Assembly: GCF_001619985.1 (NCBI RefSeq)
Contig: NW_017264198.1
Location: 558,001 to 622,000, forward strand
Origin: Xylona heveae TC161
Lineage: Eukaryota > Ascomycota > Xylonomycetes > Xylonales > Xylonaceae
Direction of reading: 5' to 3'
DNA length: 64,000 nt
Under the pieces are notes generated by a model. That model did not search any database. It saw only the letters and a program-made list of their open reading frames with translations, and was not told the origin of the DNA. Every line of letters starts with the position of its first letter. Positions within the stretch are counted from its first letter, which is position 1. Below are positions 34,737 to 45,813 of the stretch, piece after piece. A program made the translations under genes and the position numbers.

Positions 34737-36211
34737 CTACCTCATTGAGCTCGTCTCGAAGGAGAACTGTGACGGAAAGTGCATGCTCGCTGAGAGACCA
34801 AAGGGATCGGCATCGAGGCTTGGATCAAAAGGATCAAAGAGCTGGTTGACGGCGCCAAAGACCGGTCCTGCAGCTTCAGACTGTGAAACCGGATGCGGTT
34901 GGGCAGATGGGTGCGACTGTGGTCGTGCCTGAGGATGCATTCCCGGAGGCATTTGCTGCTGATGCGGTGGAGGCGCGTGTGCATAATGATGAGGAAAGGG
35001 TCCTGGACCCGGTCCAAGGCTGCTCCGGGATTCGCCTTCGTCTTGCTCATCTACCATGTCGGCTTGGGCGTCGTATTCTTGTTCTAATTGCACTTTGTTA
35101 GCTCTCGAAGAAAAAAGGGGGAAAAAATCAAAAGAAGAAAAGACGGGGATGCTTGCCAAGTTGATCAATGTGGTTTTGGAAAGGTGACGGGTAGTAATTG
35201 GACGAAGGACCTCCAACAGCGCCGGGCAGCCCGCTTCCTGGTCTGCCCGTGGCGGGACCCATCTGAGATGGGCCCGACGAGGGCGGATATGCCTGTAGCG
35301 CCGAATAGGATCGCTTCACGCCCTTGTGGGGTGGCAGCTGGGGATGCTGCTGCTGCTGTTGCTGCTGAGATGTTGCGAGATCGGAACCAGGTGGTGTAAC
35401 GCCTTCGCGAGGAGTCGTGTCTACAGACGCATTCGTTACAGGAGAGGAGTTGTGCGACGATGGGGTAGGCTGTAATTGAGGAGAGTGGCTCGGCATGAGG
35501 CCGTCGGCATGCGGCGGCGGATATGGATTAGCTGGGTCCATCCGTGGCATCGAACGGTGTACTTGGTGATGGCGGTTCATGATGGCTCGCTGTATTGGAG
35601 GCGGCTGTGTCGCGCTTGGTGGTCGTGGATGACCGAGGTGCGGACTGCCCGTTTGTGCGCGAAGTTCAGCTTGTACATCGATTCCTGTTAAATGAGTGAG
35701 CAGGCAAGCCCAATTTTTCTCAAAAGTCGCAAGTTCGACTCAATCCCAAAAGATATTGTTGCGTACCCTTTTCTAGTAAAATCCTTTCAAGAAGAGAGTT
35801 CTTGTACCGCAGCATCAGGCATTCATCGGCAGCATTACGATGACTCTGTCGCAGCGTCTGCAACGCCTCTTCATGTCGCTTTATGGTTGTCTCGAGCTGC
35901 TTAATGTACTCAGTACGGCGTTCACGAAAGGCGGCTTGCGCCTGTCGATTTCGCTGCTTCCGTTCTTCCGAGGTGGCATAAATCTGCAAACATGATAGCA
36001 GTCAGCCATGGCCATGTGCTTTTGGAGGTCCAGGACGAAGGGTCCTCACCGGCTTGCGGCCGCCTTTCCGTTTCTGCACCTGCGCAGCATTGTCTTGAGC
36101 AAACAGTTCCTGGTCCGGCTCTGGGGTTGAAGTGATTGAGGTGCTGTAATCCTCCCGTAGTGACTCTTCCTTGGTGAGCGGAGCGGTCTCAGGCGAGATT
36201 CTGTCCTCCAT
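34737..36211 (-). CDS. bZIP transcription factor, Pap1/AP-1 class
   Basis: Four exons (36050-36211, 35767-35983, 35157-35684, 34737-35083) encode about 417 residues. The basic region reads ERKQRNRQAQAAFRERR (N-x-x-A-Q-x-x-F-R, the fungal Pap1/Yap signature), followed by a leucine zipper from YIKQLETTIKRHEE through LMLRYKNSLLERILLEKG. It binds DNA as a dimer; Yap-class factors often govern stress or developmental genes, but this member's role is unknown. The remainder is Pro/Gln/His rich and disordered. It lacks the cysteine-rich domains of Yap1/Pap1 as far as I can see. Intron 3 (35084-35156) appears to use a GC donor (CTTG|GCAAGC), giving IDQLEQEYDAQADM; a weak GTCTTT donor 11 bp further on is the alternative. 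A G21 tract lies about 770 bp upstream. Confidence 0.88.
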
Positions 36212-39200
36212 GATGGACTGTGGTCGGTGAGGCTCAGGGTCGGACGTTCGCCTGAGCCTATGTAAAGGTCCTTTGCCTCCGTGGGGGTGATTTGTGATTC
36301 AATGCTGGCCGTCCAGGAACCTCCAAGGCGGGGAAAGGGGGATCGGCGGCACGAGAGACCGCGTGGCTGAAGGCAGCCGGTGTGCTGCACGGGCTTCCTT
36401 GAGCAACAGATTGGCGTTGCGAGGCGTCCGGAGATATTTCCGGGCGTGGCGCAAAGCAGGAGCAGCAAGCAGCAGGTAAAGATGAATGACAGAAAGTGTT
36501 CCAGGGCAGTTGCAAGGCAAAGATGCAAGTTGCCGTGAGGTAACAGAAATATGGTAATGAAAACAAGAAGAAGAGGGGCGAGCGGATGATGTACAGAGGA
36601 GAAGGAAGGGAAGGGAAAAAATAACACGACACACAACTTGACATTGGCAACGCCTCGGGCCCAAAAAAGTTTACGTCCCTGAGCTAACGAGTCTTGTCAA
36701 GGTTTAAAAACTGCGTAAGCGGGCACGAACGCAGGCGTCATGTCGGCGCCATGGGACCGTGATCCAGGCATATAAACACCCCCCCGGGCAGTAAAATTTT
36801 CAAGGCTGAAAAATGTGGAGGGGTACGTGCGTCTGGCGGATAGGGAGGAGGGCAGGAACGGCGTGGTTTTGGTGGCCGCTTGTCATGCGGGCGGTGGACA
36901 TTCTCTGGACGGAACGTTCAATGACGCTTCGGCAGTACTACGGAACAGCGGGGACCAGGAGGGAAAGAGAAGAGTGACCGGGGGGGGGGGGGGGGGGGGG
37001 TTTGTGCTTGGATAGTATGATGTGTGTGGGTGGCTTCTCTTTTCCCTCCGACTTTCCCTCGTCAGGTTTTGCATGGGCGTAGAAGGAGACAGCAAAAGGG
37101 AATCGGGGGCCAAAAGCATCAATCGGAAGCAAGAGCGAAACGGGGCATCACCAGAGCGAGGGGTCTGCAGACCATCTGGAAACGGTTTGGATTGGCCATT
37201 TCGGTCGAATGAAGGGGGGACCCTTTTGGTCAAAACTGCCTCGGAGCGAGCACTAGGACGTAGCCCATTTCGTCAGGGCGTGCAGCAGGAAGAGATTAGT
37301 TCCGATGAAATAGTTGTGGGTGGGTTGTTGTTGGATGAGGCTGCCAAGAATTGATCCAAGGGTCTGACGAAGTTACAGGATGGAAAGAGGGGTGTGCCGA
37401 GGGAAACTAGAGGGGAGTTCGTTCGGATCCGGACAACGGAGAGCCGAGAAAGAGAAGGGAGCAGGATGAGAAGAGACAGGACGGCTCATGAGGGGCGCGC
37501 TTTTGCGACCAGGGGGGAAGGTGGAAGGAAGAAGCGGGAGAAATTTCGATCGATTTGTGGGGCGTGGCAAGCAGCGTGGCCGAAATGCATCAAAAAGAGC
37601 AAGGGAGAAAGGTGGTTGTAAATTAGCTCCGAGAAAAGGCCATTTCTGCATCCTAGCCCTACCCTGATTGGTTCAATACCTGTTGCTGTGCCTCTCCCAA
37701 ACGTCGTCGAATATAGTGGCCGGATGCTTCCACGCTTACCTCTTTACTGTTCCGGCACTTTTAAAAATTCCCCTTTAGGCAACCTCTTGTGAAGAGGTAC
37801 ACAGACTTTTGCTCGATACCTGGAGAGAAAACAGAGTATCGAGGATGCGTGTCCGGAAGGAAAAAAGATCTCTGCTCGCACTAGTTTGACAAGGCCAAAA
37901 CAAGGAAGAAAAGAGGAATGCCATCGCGAGAGTGCTTGCTGAAGAGATCGTGAAACCAGCAAATCCTCTTGGTCGGCTTTGGGCGTTCACAATTTGGGAA
38001 TGCCCTCCCGCTTTGCAATAATCGTCGCGGGAACCAAAAAAAAAAAAAAAAAATAAGAAACGAATAAGTCCAAACCAACAATCCAAAATAAACCTGGTCT
38101 CCATCATGCATGCAGAGAACTTTGGAGTTATATGAAACTTCAGGAATTAAAAAAAAAAGGAAAAGAAAAGAAAAGGCAGAAGCCGTAAAGACTGGGATTA
38201 TGCAGGTGATGCGATGCCCAAAGAGGATGCATTGTGACAGTGTCAATACAATTTTCGGAGCTTCCGTCACTTCGCATTGCAACCGTTCCCTTGTCCTTCC
38301 TCGGCTTTTGAGCTTGTCATCGGCGTACCCCGCGTGCGGCACGAGGAAAAGTTTTTCCTGTTCCCCTTTTTCTCTTTTTTCTCGAAAACTTCCACCGCCG
38401 GTAACCGAGTAGACGTCGGACGGAAAGTGCATTTCCAGCCGAAGCTCACTGAGAATGATGAAACCTGCTTGGGTGAGGAAGGTATGAGACGGGAAGGATG
38501 AGATCAGAGTATGCTGTACTTGAAGGTACGCAATTTACCGCGCGCCATCGCCCGAGTGATGCAATGACGAAAGTGCATGAGAGGTACAGGGTACGGCTTA
38601 ATAATCCCTCACGTCCATCCTAAACCCTCGGCTAAGGAGCCCAGGAGCGCTCAAGCTTTTCCAGTCTAACCTCTTTTGCATTTTTTGAGCTCTGTCTTGG
38701 CTCGGGCTTCGGCCACGCGGCAGACAAGGAGGGTGTCATCACTTCAACCACAAAGGGATTTTTTGTCTCCACCGAAAAACCGATCTTACTGTATCCTTTC
38801 CTCAGCCACGGCGTGGCCGAAATTAACTTCCGAAATGACTTTATTTCGACTGACATCCTGCGTCAAAGCTTGCTTGATAACATCATCATCACGACTCCTG
38901 CAAAAAGTAACTTACGTATAGGCTATTTTCCCTCTTCTTCCAAATCTGAAAGATAGCTCGAGCATTGGTTGGCTGCTCACATGAGACTAGATGCACAACA
39001 TCAATGCAGGGTGAAACGATTGGGGCAAATCTTGCCCAGAAAAAATAATACTCCAGTCATCTTCGTTCGTGGTCAGAGGAACGGGCTAGGCTAAGGTTGA
39101 TCTTGTGATGATATCTACTTACTCGTCAGAACTTGCGGTGACTCTATGGACTCTCCTTACCGTACCAGAGCAGGAAAATCATAGAGAAGTAGAGCAACGT

Positions 39201-41390
39201 AGCTCCACCTTGATGCTTTGCCCTTGATGAACGATAGTCTCAGCCCTGGTCGAGTTAGTTGGTCGGACATGGTACGGGTTCTTCCGAGGAGAGTTCTTCC
39301 GAGAATCCCAGTAAGGCTGGGTCTCCTAACAGAGTAGTGCGACGAAACGTCAGAAAAGAGAATGCTCGATTGAGCTCTTAGGCCCCTTAGTAACTTTTGA
39401 GCTATGACCATCATTGGCGATGACGATTACAAAGTCAAAATATTTTCCAAAAATGTTTATACCTGCGTGCTACTATAGTATTGATGTATCGAGAGCACCA
39501 TGATCGATTGCATCATAGTGTGAAACATCTATAGACTCTGACCAAGTTAGTTGCAGCACTCCTCGAGGAAATTGTCTCATGGTAAAAGGAGACGGATCAA
39601 TTGTTAGATTTAACAATCCGGACGAGCTGGACTAAGGTAGGCTTTTCCTGCCGATTCTTGCCATGGCAGCCTCTGGCAGACAAGGTAGAGCAGATCCACC
39701 ACGTGGTTGCCCTCGTCGGCTTGTTTCATCTGGTCCACTGCCGAAGCCATTGCGGGGACGATGAGCCTTGACAGCTGCCAAATGAATTGGCTCATAGAGT
39801 CGATCCCCTAAAGAATCCGTCCCTGTTCATCTATCGGACCGATGTCGCCCTTGTCAACATCTGTCAGGGATGCTTCCTGCGCCAGCATGGGCCTTTATGG
39901 CTGAAATTTTTTTTCTCAGCCACTACTACCATTGGTTGCACGGGGCGTCAATTGGTCGGAGCTAGCGCCTGGAGCTTGAAACAGCAGAAAAAGGATCACA
40001 GATCGCGTAGGGAAAAATAGCAATTATCTAAGGGCTGTAAATTATACTTTATTGTTTTGTGAATCCCAGTTGATGACTCTCGGTTGGCGTCTTCTTCCCT
40101 GTCATCTCATGCAGAAGCAGCCTTTTTGAATTCATTGGCCCTGTGTTATTTGTGGTAACCTAATTGTCCGAGATAAGGCCATCCATCGCCACACTACCCT
40201 TGTTCCATATTCCTAGTTTGGGCCTTGAATCTCGATGCTGCACGTCTAACACCTGCAGGAAGCCATTACGGAGTATACCCGAAGTCCATGTGAAGGCCAT
40301 GAGGCATCCTCTAAGATGAGAAAAAGTCCGCTTGGCCCGCTTGGGAGACTGACCGGCCTCCTTTCCCCATAAGGCGCGATCGCCGCGACCGGAACGGTCC
40401 GTCTCATCGTCCAGATTTCGTTGGTTGAATGGAAGTGGACCCTGAATTGTCAGGATGAGAAAGCCCATGTTCCAACTTGATGTTACACGGACAGCCTGAT
40501 CATGATGCTGTCGTGCATTCTCCGTACTCCAAGTTATCTCGGGGCCATGCTGGTTCAACGATGGTTGGAACTGTTCAACTTAAAGTGGTTAAGATCGATC
40601 TGATAATGATAAGATTAGATCATCTGAAGCAATGCTTGGTCTGACAACCAGGTTACAAGCAACTTAACAATGAGTAATCCAGTGAAAGCCTCGTAGAAAG
40701 AGGAACCATTGTACGAGCATGTATTTTGGCAGCATGAAGCTTAAGCAATCCTAAAAGGGCTGTGATGCGGCACTCAGGTGCCCCAGCTGGATGATTTCGT
40801 GTGTTGGCTACGCAAAAGGATTAGTCAAATAGCTTCAGATCAACGCCAACAACTACGTTCGCGACGTGGTTCAACTGCAATCTCCCTCAGTCGCAAAGAC
40901 CTCAGGTGTTCAAAAAGGGCTCCATATGGATTTCTTAAGTACAATAGAGTACCTGTTACTAAGGGAAACTGTCGTTATCTGAGGCCCAGAATTATAACAA
41001 ACTCCTGGTTTCTTCTTGCCGTCTCAGGAAGCCACCTCTTACCTTCTCAACCCATCCTAAACGCCATTGGCTTCTTTTGAAAACAAAATGGAGAAAAGTA
41101 GCAGAACTGAGTGTAACAGCAGCTCCGCCGAGTTGTTCTGGTACTTCAAGTGCACAAATCATGGGTGGAGATACACCCTTCACACTGTCTTCTATGTTTC
41201 CTGTGAACCTCCCCCGCTTTAAAATATGCTGTGTAGTAGGCTAACGGCGGTACTATTGCTGCACTAGCTTCGAGATCATCCTCTAGAATTTGAAGCCAAT
41301 TTGGACCGGATTTTGGACCCTACTCTGGGTCTTACCGACCCCGCGCGAAGAAGCCTGAGCCAAGGGCCAGCTGGTACGCGCTGGTCTTCC
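36212..41390. other. Gene-poor 5.2 kb region
   Basis: This is the largest gap in the window, between divergent bZIP (-) and arrestin (+) genes. The first 1.5 kb is GC-rich with a G21 tract (36980-37000) and GGGG-rich patches, likely bZIP promoter and leader. From about 38,500 to 41,200 there are short open pieces that do not extend into a gene: a minus-strand piece with an acceptor- and donor-like boundary near 38790-38904, a GC-rich 61-codon piece at 39610-39795 (MSQFIWQLSRLIVPAMAS), and a 132-codon frame at 40160-40558. None resembles a family I know. They may be relics of decayed genes or chance. Confidence 0.55.
36980..37000 (+). repeat. G21 homopolymer
   Basis: Twenty-one consecutive G on the + strand (C on the strand of the bZIP gene). 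Such a tract can form a G-quadruplex and is prone to length errors in sequencing, so the exact count is uncertain. Confidence 0.9.
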
Positions 41391-43952
41391 ATGAATTCAG
41401 ATAGTTTGATGCGTGATGGACATACATAGAGACTTGGAATGTGTAGGGAGCTGCAGGAGCTGACAGAATCTCTCACCAGAGACTTTTCAGACCCAAAACC
41501 GGCGACATTCGCTAGACCACCTTCGCTCCAGCTCGAATCGACGTGAGAATCTGCGAAGTAGTCTTGATACTTTACGACCAGCTACTGCCCATTCACGGCT
41601 GCCCTCTGGGCGACCCCTCTCAGACATTCGAGAGGATACGGAACCAAATCTTGCAGAAGCACTCTCCGGCCTCCAAGTCATCCCAGGTGAAGTCCAATTG
41701 GGCGCATCCAATATTCTGCCAGCCGAACAGGCCCGTGTTTATCCAGAACTTAATCCAAAATCGGACGCTCGTCCTTCCTTGCTCGATCGTACACTCAACA
41801 GAAGCAGTAGCAGCGTCTTGAGTTTACCATTGGCTAGCATACCTCCCCGCCGATCTTCGAATAGACTGTCCAGACGGGACAGCGTTGCGAATACGCCATT
41901 TCGTCCTGCAATAATACCGGCGCCTGCTTCGAGTACGGGACAAGTCGCGTCGAAACCCTTTCAGAGCGGGCCTAAAGGTGCTGAGGCCTATAGTTTCAAT
42001 TACATTTCTCAACCAAGAAGGTCGTACAGTGAAACCCCGAGGACATTCACAAGACTCACGCAATACAGTGAGCTTCTGGAGTTTCCACAGTATCGCCACC
42101 CGAGAGTGGAGCTTGATATACGGATTCCAGCAACCCTATATATGGGCGGGGGGAACATCCAGGGTAAGGTTTATATTGTCATAGATGGAGGTTCAGAGAG
42201 TCGAGGCCATAGAGGAACAGGCATGGCGGTCTCAAGAGTTGCAATCGATCTTCTTGGCGTGGAGGAAGTCTCGAATGGTAGGCGATCAATCTTTCTGACT
42301 CTAGCCAACGAGCTTGTTGACTTGGAACATCCGCCACCAAGTCTCGTGCTCGCGGCGCCTGAGCTGGCGCCAAGGCAGGAGGTGTTTTGGATGCTTGCAC
42401 CATCCAAGTTCAACCTCCCGTTTCGTATTAATCTGCCGCTAGATGTTGGTCCCGCGCCATTTGTGTCCCGTCACGCGCGCATTCGGTATATACTATGCGC
42501 GACAATGTTGATAAAGGATGCGGAAAGACAGTATTTTGTTCGCAAGTCTATTGATGTAGGCTTGTTGTCAGTTTTTGATCGTAAGTAACGTAGTATGCTC
42601 AACCGAGTTGCGCTTTTTTATTAAAACCCCCAGTGTTGCTTACTTGGATGGACAATAGCAGAGAAGACCCTAATCGCACTTCCAAGTCCCCTTAGTGCCT
42701 CTGACGAAACCATTGCTCGTCGATCACATCCCTCTGAGAAGATACAACTCACAGCAGCTTTACATCGTCAGGTCTGGATCAGTGGCACGAGTATTTTCGT
42801 GGACGTGCACATCGTTAATCGGACCCATAAATGGATCAAAAAACTCGACATTGAGCTGCAGAGAAATATTTCATTTTATAAAAATGTGAGTCAAATGAAG
42901 GGGAGTCGCGAGTACATCTTTAATAGTTTTCAGACTAACGGATGCCTTTCTGAAGACTCCGGCTAGCACGCTTGATAAGACCGTGCATCATCTGCGGGCA
43001 TCGGACTTCACTGAAAAGGAGATAGCTGCTCGAGGAACGATCAAAAAAGGTTGGAAAGGCGTAGCACCTCTGACCAACGAGCTGCGAACGTGCGAGCTTG
43101 AAGTACCTAGAGGGCATTCCACTGTGAAATCCGGTGAGTATGCGTTTGCTTGCGTCACTCTCGCCCACGTCTACTCATGATTCAACTTGCATAGGTCGCT
43201 ACTTTGAGGTTCGGTATTTTCTAAATGTCCTTGCTCGCTCCAAATTCTCGTGGGTTTCTTGTTATACATGGGCAAGAGGATATCTGGCTAACGTAAAATA
43301 CAGGAAGCTATTGATGGTCCAACTACCGGTCATCATTATTCACATGGTAGCCGCATTCTGCCTGCCGATTCTGACATTTGCACAGGCTGACAGCAATCCT
43401 AATTTGTAGAATACTCTGGATGTCATTCCAAATTCTATCAATCAGGTGGTGGCGGCGATTGAAGACAATTCCGGTGACATATATCAGCATGAGCAGCCAC
43501 CATTACGGAAACACAGCTCGCGGTCCGTGATCCCTGGGCGCGCTTTCTCAGCGCCCCGAAAGCAATCTCTATCCCGCCTGCAAGTGCAACAGCGGCAACA
43601 AAAAGAAGACATTGCCGAGCTCACTCGGATCCTTGACAGTAACCCTCAAAAAGCACCGCCTCGTACCCGCAGCTTTGTCGATACTTATGTTCCCATTATG
43701 GGTGATTGGAAGAAGACACTGAATACCACAGAAGGAGTCCCTCTTGTTCGCCGGACTCTTCGGCGAGCTTCCTCGAACGAACCTCCAGCAAGAAGAGCAC
43801 AGAGTGGAGCATCAGCTCTTGGTATCAATTACCTAGATGAGACCGAAAAGGCTCACGGCGCGAGACGAGCATCCACTAGTCTCATCCGGAGAGGATTGGG
43901 CTGGCCAGGAACTCCTAGAGACGAGAGCAACATCTATGCTTCCCGCCGTTAG
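41391..43952 (+). CDS. Arrestin-domain protein (ART-like trafficking adaptor)
   Basis: Seven exons (41391-41412, 41480-42580, 42659-42885, 42956-43133, 43195-43249, 43304-43346, 43410-43952) encode about 722 residues. A disordered N-terminus (MNSDSLMQTFQTQNRRHSLD) is followed by an arrestin_N fold beginning near YRHPRVELDIRIPATLYMGG and an arrestin_C fold including ALHRQVWISGTSIFVDVHIVN and KLLMVQLPVIIIHMNTLDVIP. The tail is basic and Ser rich. Fungal alpha-arrestins recruit Rsp5-type ubiquitin ligases to membrane cargo; I see no PPxY motif in the tail, so ligase recruitment is not assured. The 22-nt first exon is the least certain join: donor ATGC|GTGATGG, branch CTGAC, acceptor CTCACCAG. 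All seven pieces keep frame, and exons 5 and 6 are only 55 and 43 nt. Confidence 0.88.
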
Positions 43953-44658
43953 TCTGGGAATCAATCTGCTGAAGAACGAGACGGTTCACAGTTCTCTTTT
44001 TATTTCTGCCATTTTCTTGCATTCCAAGAACTGTTCACTTCTTCATGTTAAGATTTTACTCGAAAATTTTCGTGCTCCACTACTCCATCTACGGATGCCT
44101 TTTTCCCTCATCATCTAATTTCCCCGTCTTTACGCAATGACATCCCTCTTGCTTCTCATATCTTATATTATCTACAACGTGCACATACAACACTCTGTTT
44201 CTTCGCCCGTATAACATTGCATTGATACCCAGGCGCATCCAATTATTAGACCTATTTCTCGTCGATCCAGCCCTCTGGCTGGTACTGTAACTTTTTACTT
44301 TTACTTTACATTGTCCGTGCAATTAGATAAATGCTAATACGTTCATTATTATAATACATTCGATTTGACTAGATTGTTTGTCAATAACATGGCTGTGTTG
44401 TCTATGGAGATTTATCTTTTTATTTATTCATTACTTTATTTTATTTTATTTTATTTTTCTTTTCTTTTTTTGGCGTTGTAAAAATTGTAGTAGTTGTAGT
44501 TGGTGGTGTTTGGGAAGACAGAGCGCGGCCTGCTGTGTGGCGCTGGTGCCCCTCGGAGGAAGAGGAAGTGGTGGTGATGTTGCTTGCACCTCGCACCAGA
44601 CGACCTAAAGCTACTTGATTTTCGGCAGGATATATACAAAAATACGCATAGTTCTAGT
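43953..44658. other. Intergenic region before the 5S rRNA gene
   Basis: The 3' flank of the arrestin gene: pyrimidine-rich, with TTTTATTTTATTTTATTTT at about 44438-44460. No gene is supported. Confidence 0.7.
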
Positions 44659-44777
44659 ACATGCGACCATAGACTGAGGAGAACTGGGCATCCCGTCCGC
44701 TCTGCCATACATAAGCCTCAGATCGGCGGACTAGTAGTTGGGTCGGTGACGACCAGCGAATCCCCGCTGTTGCATGT
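44659..44777 (+). rRNA. 5S ribosomal RNA, divergent sequence type
   Basis: A 119-nt segment matches eukaryotic 5S rRNA: it starts ACATGCGACCATAGACTGAGG, has CATCCCGTCCGCTCTGCCATA (loop B/helix III and box A region), TAAGCCTCAG, then AGTAGTTGGGTCGGTGACGAC and CAGCGAATCCCCGCTGTTGC, and is followed by T8, a polymerase III terminator. Helix I pairs perfectly (ACATGCGAC with GTTGCATGT). Compared with the common filamentous-fungal form as I remember it (ACATACGAC/GTTGTATGT and GTGTGG/CCACAC), helices I and II differ by paired changes that keep base pairing (helix II is CTGAGG/CCTCAG). That favours a functional variant over a pseudogene. Dispersed single 5S genes are normal in Pezizomycotina. Confidence 0.93.
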
Positions 44778-44784
44778 TTTTTTT
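44777..44784 (+). terminator. T-run RNA polymerase III terminator of 5S rRNA
   Basis: Eight T residues immediately follow the mature 3' end of the 5S gene, the expected polymerase III stop signal. Confidence 0.8.
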
Positions 44785-45813
44785 GTTTCTTTTTTTTATA
44801 TATATTTATTTATTTCCGCCCTTCTTTTTGATTGATCTTTATGTTTACTTTTAATTTGTATTTTTCCATTCGTTCGTTCCTTGTCTTTTGGTTGTTCTTT
44901 CGTTCTTTTTCCTTTTTTCCCCCTTTAATTTTTAATTCTAGTCCCCTTTTTTTTTTATTTTTAATTATCTATTTATTTTTTCTCTTTCCTGAAAAACAAG
45001 ACTTCCAACATGTATACTTCTTGTAATAGTCATCATCTTGTGAACAATGGACTCGTGGGTATTTGGTTTTTGATTGTTGTGCATTATGGTGGATCTTGGA
45101 CCTCCAAAATGAATAAATTAGAAATAGTTGAAAAAAAAAAACAAAAGGGAAAAAAAAACTTAGATTATAGAAGCGAGTATAACAGAAAGAACATGCCTAG
45201 CAGTACTATTTGTTTTCGTATGATGCTATGTGCCAGTTATGAAACGTCCTTTGGTAGAAAGTGAAATGGTCACTTGGGTAGAGAACTGGGATGGTATATC
45301 ATATATGCTGGTTTGACTATCACGAGCCTACATACAAGCGCACATGAGTAGCGTGAATAGATGCTAGTTAAAAATCCTTAATATACTGGAGAAGCTGAGT
45401 GATGATAGATAAAGCTATGCGTAACTACATGTAGAATTAGGGGTGAATGGGATAGCTCGCTATATATATATTTGAGGACATCAAGGATGAAAAGAAAGAA
45501 TTTTGGTGGTATCATGAGAGTTAAAAAATCAAAGTGATAATAATACGTTTGATGCGAGTAACCTTTTTGGCGGGATAAATGGGGGAAGTATGTGTGTCCT
45601 TGGTTTCAGGAGACATGGTTGAGATGCAAGGAATAATGTAGTGGGAGGCTATTTTGCTGCTCCGTGTGACAGGTGAAGCAGATGAGAAGAGCAACTATCT
45701 CAGTTGCATAGACGAAAATTGGCCCTGGGTGAGTTGGGCAGGATGAGACAAGGAGAAGTGTGATGAAGGAGTAGGCGACAGCAAGGAGCCAGGTATAATG
45801 GTTTTCTCGGAGT
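44785..45813. other. AT-rich intergenic region
   Basis: About 1 kb between the 5S gene and the SEC39 stop. It has T-rich and TTTATT-rich tracts to 44995, then A-rich runs near 45130-45160. No gene is supported. Confidence 0.7.

Noticed and set aside
36046-36650. Long minus-strand frames upstream of and overlapping the bZIP first exon
   Set aside because: They overlap the bZIP start in other frames and are of odd composition; at most one might be an upstream frame in the leader, which I cannot show.
40160-40558. 132-codon minus-strand frame as an intact gene
   Set aside because: No recognised family, no splice context, and it lies in the gene-poor gap; kept only as part of a possible relic region.
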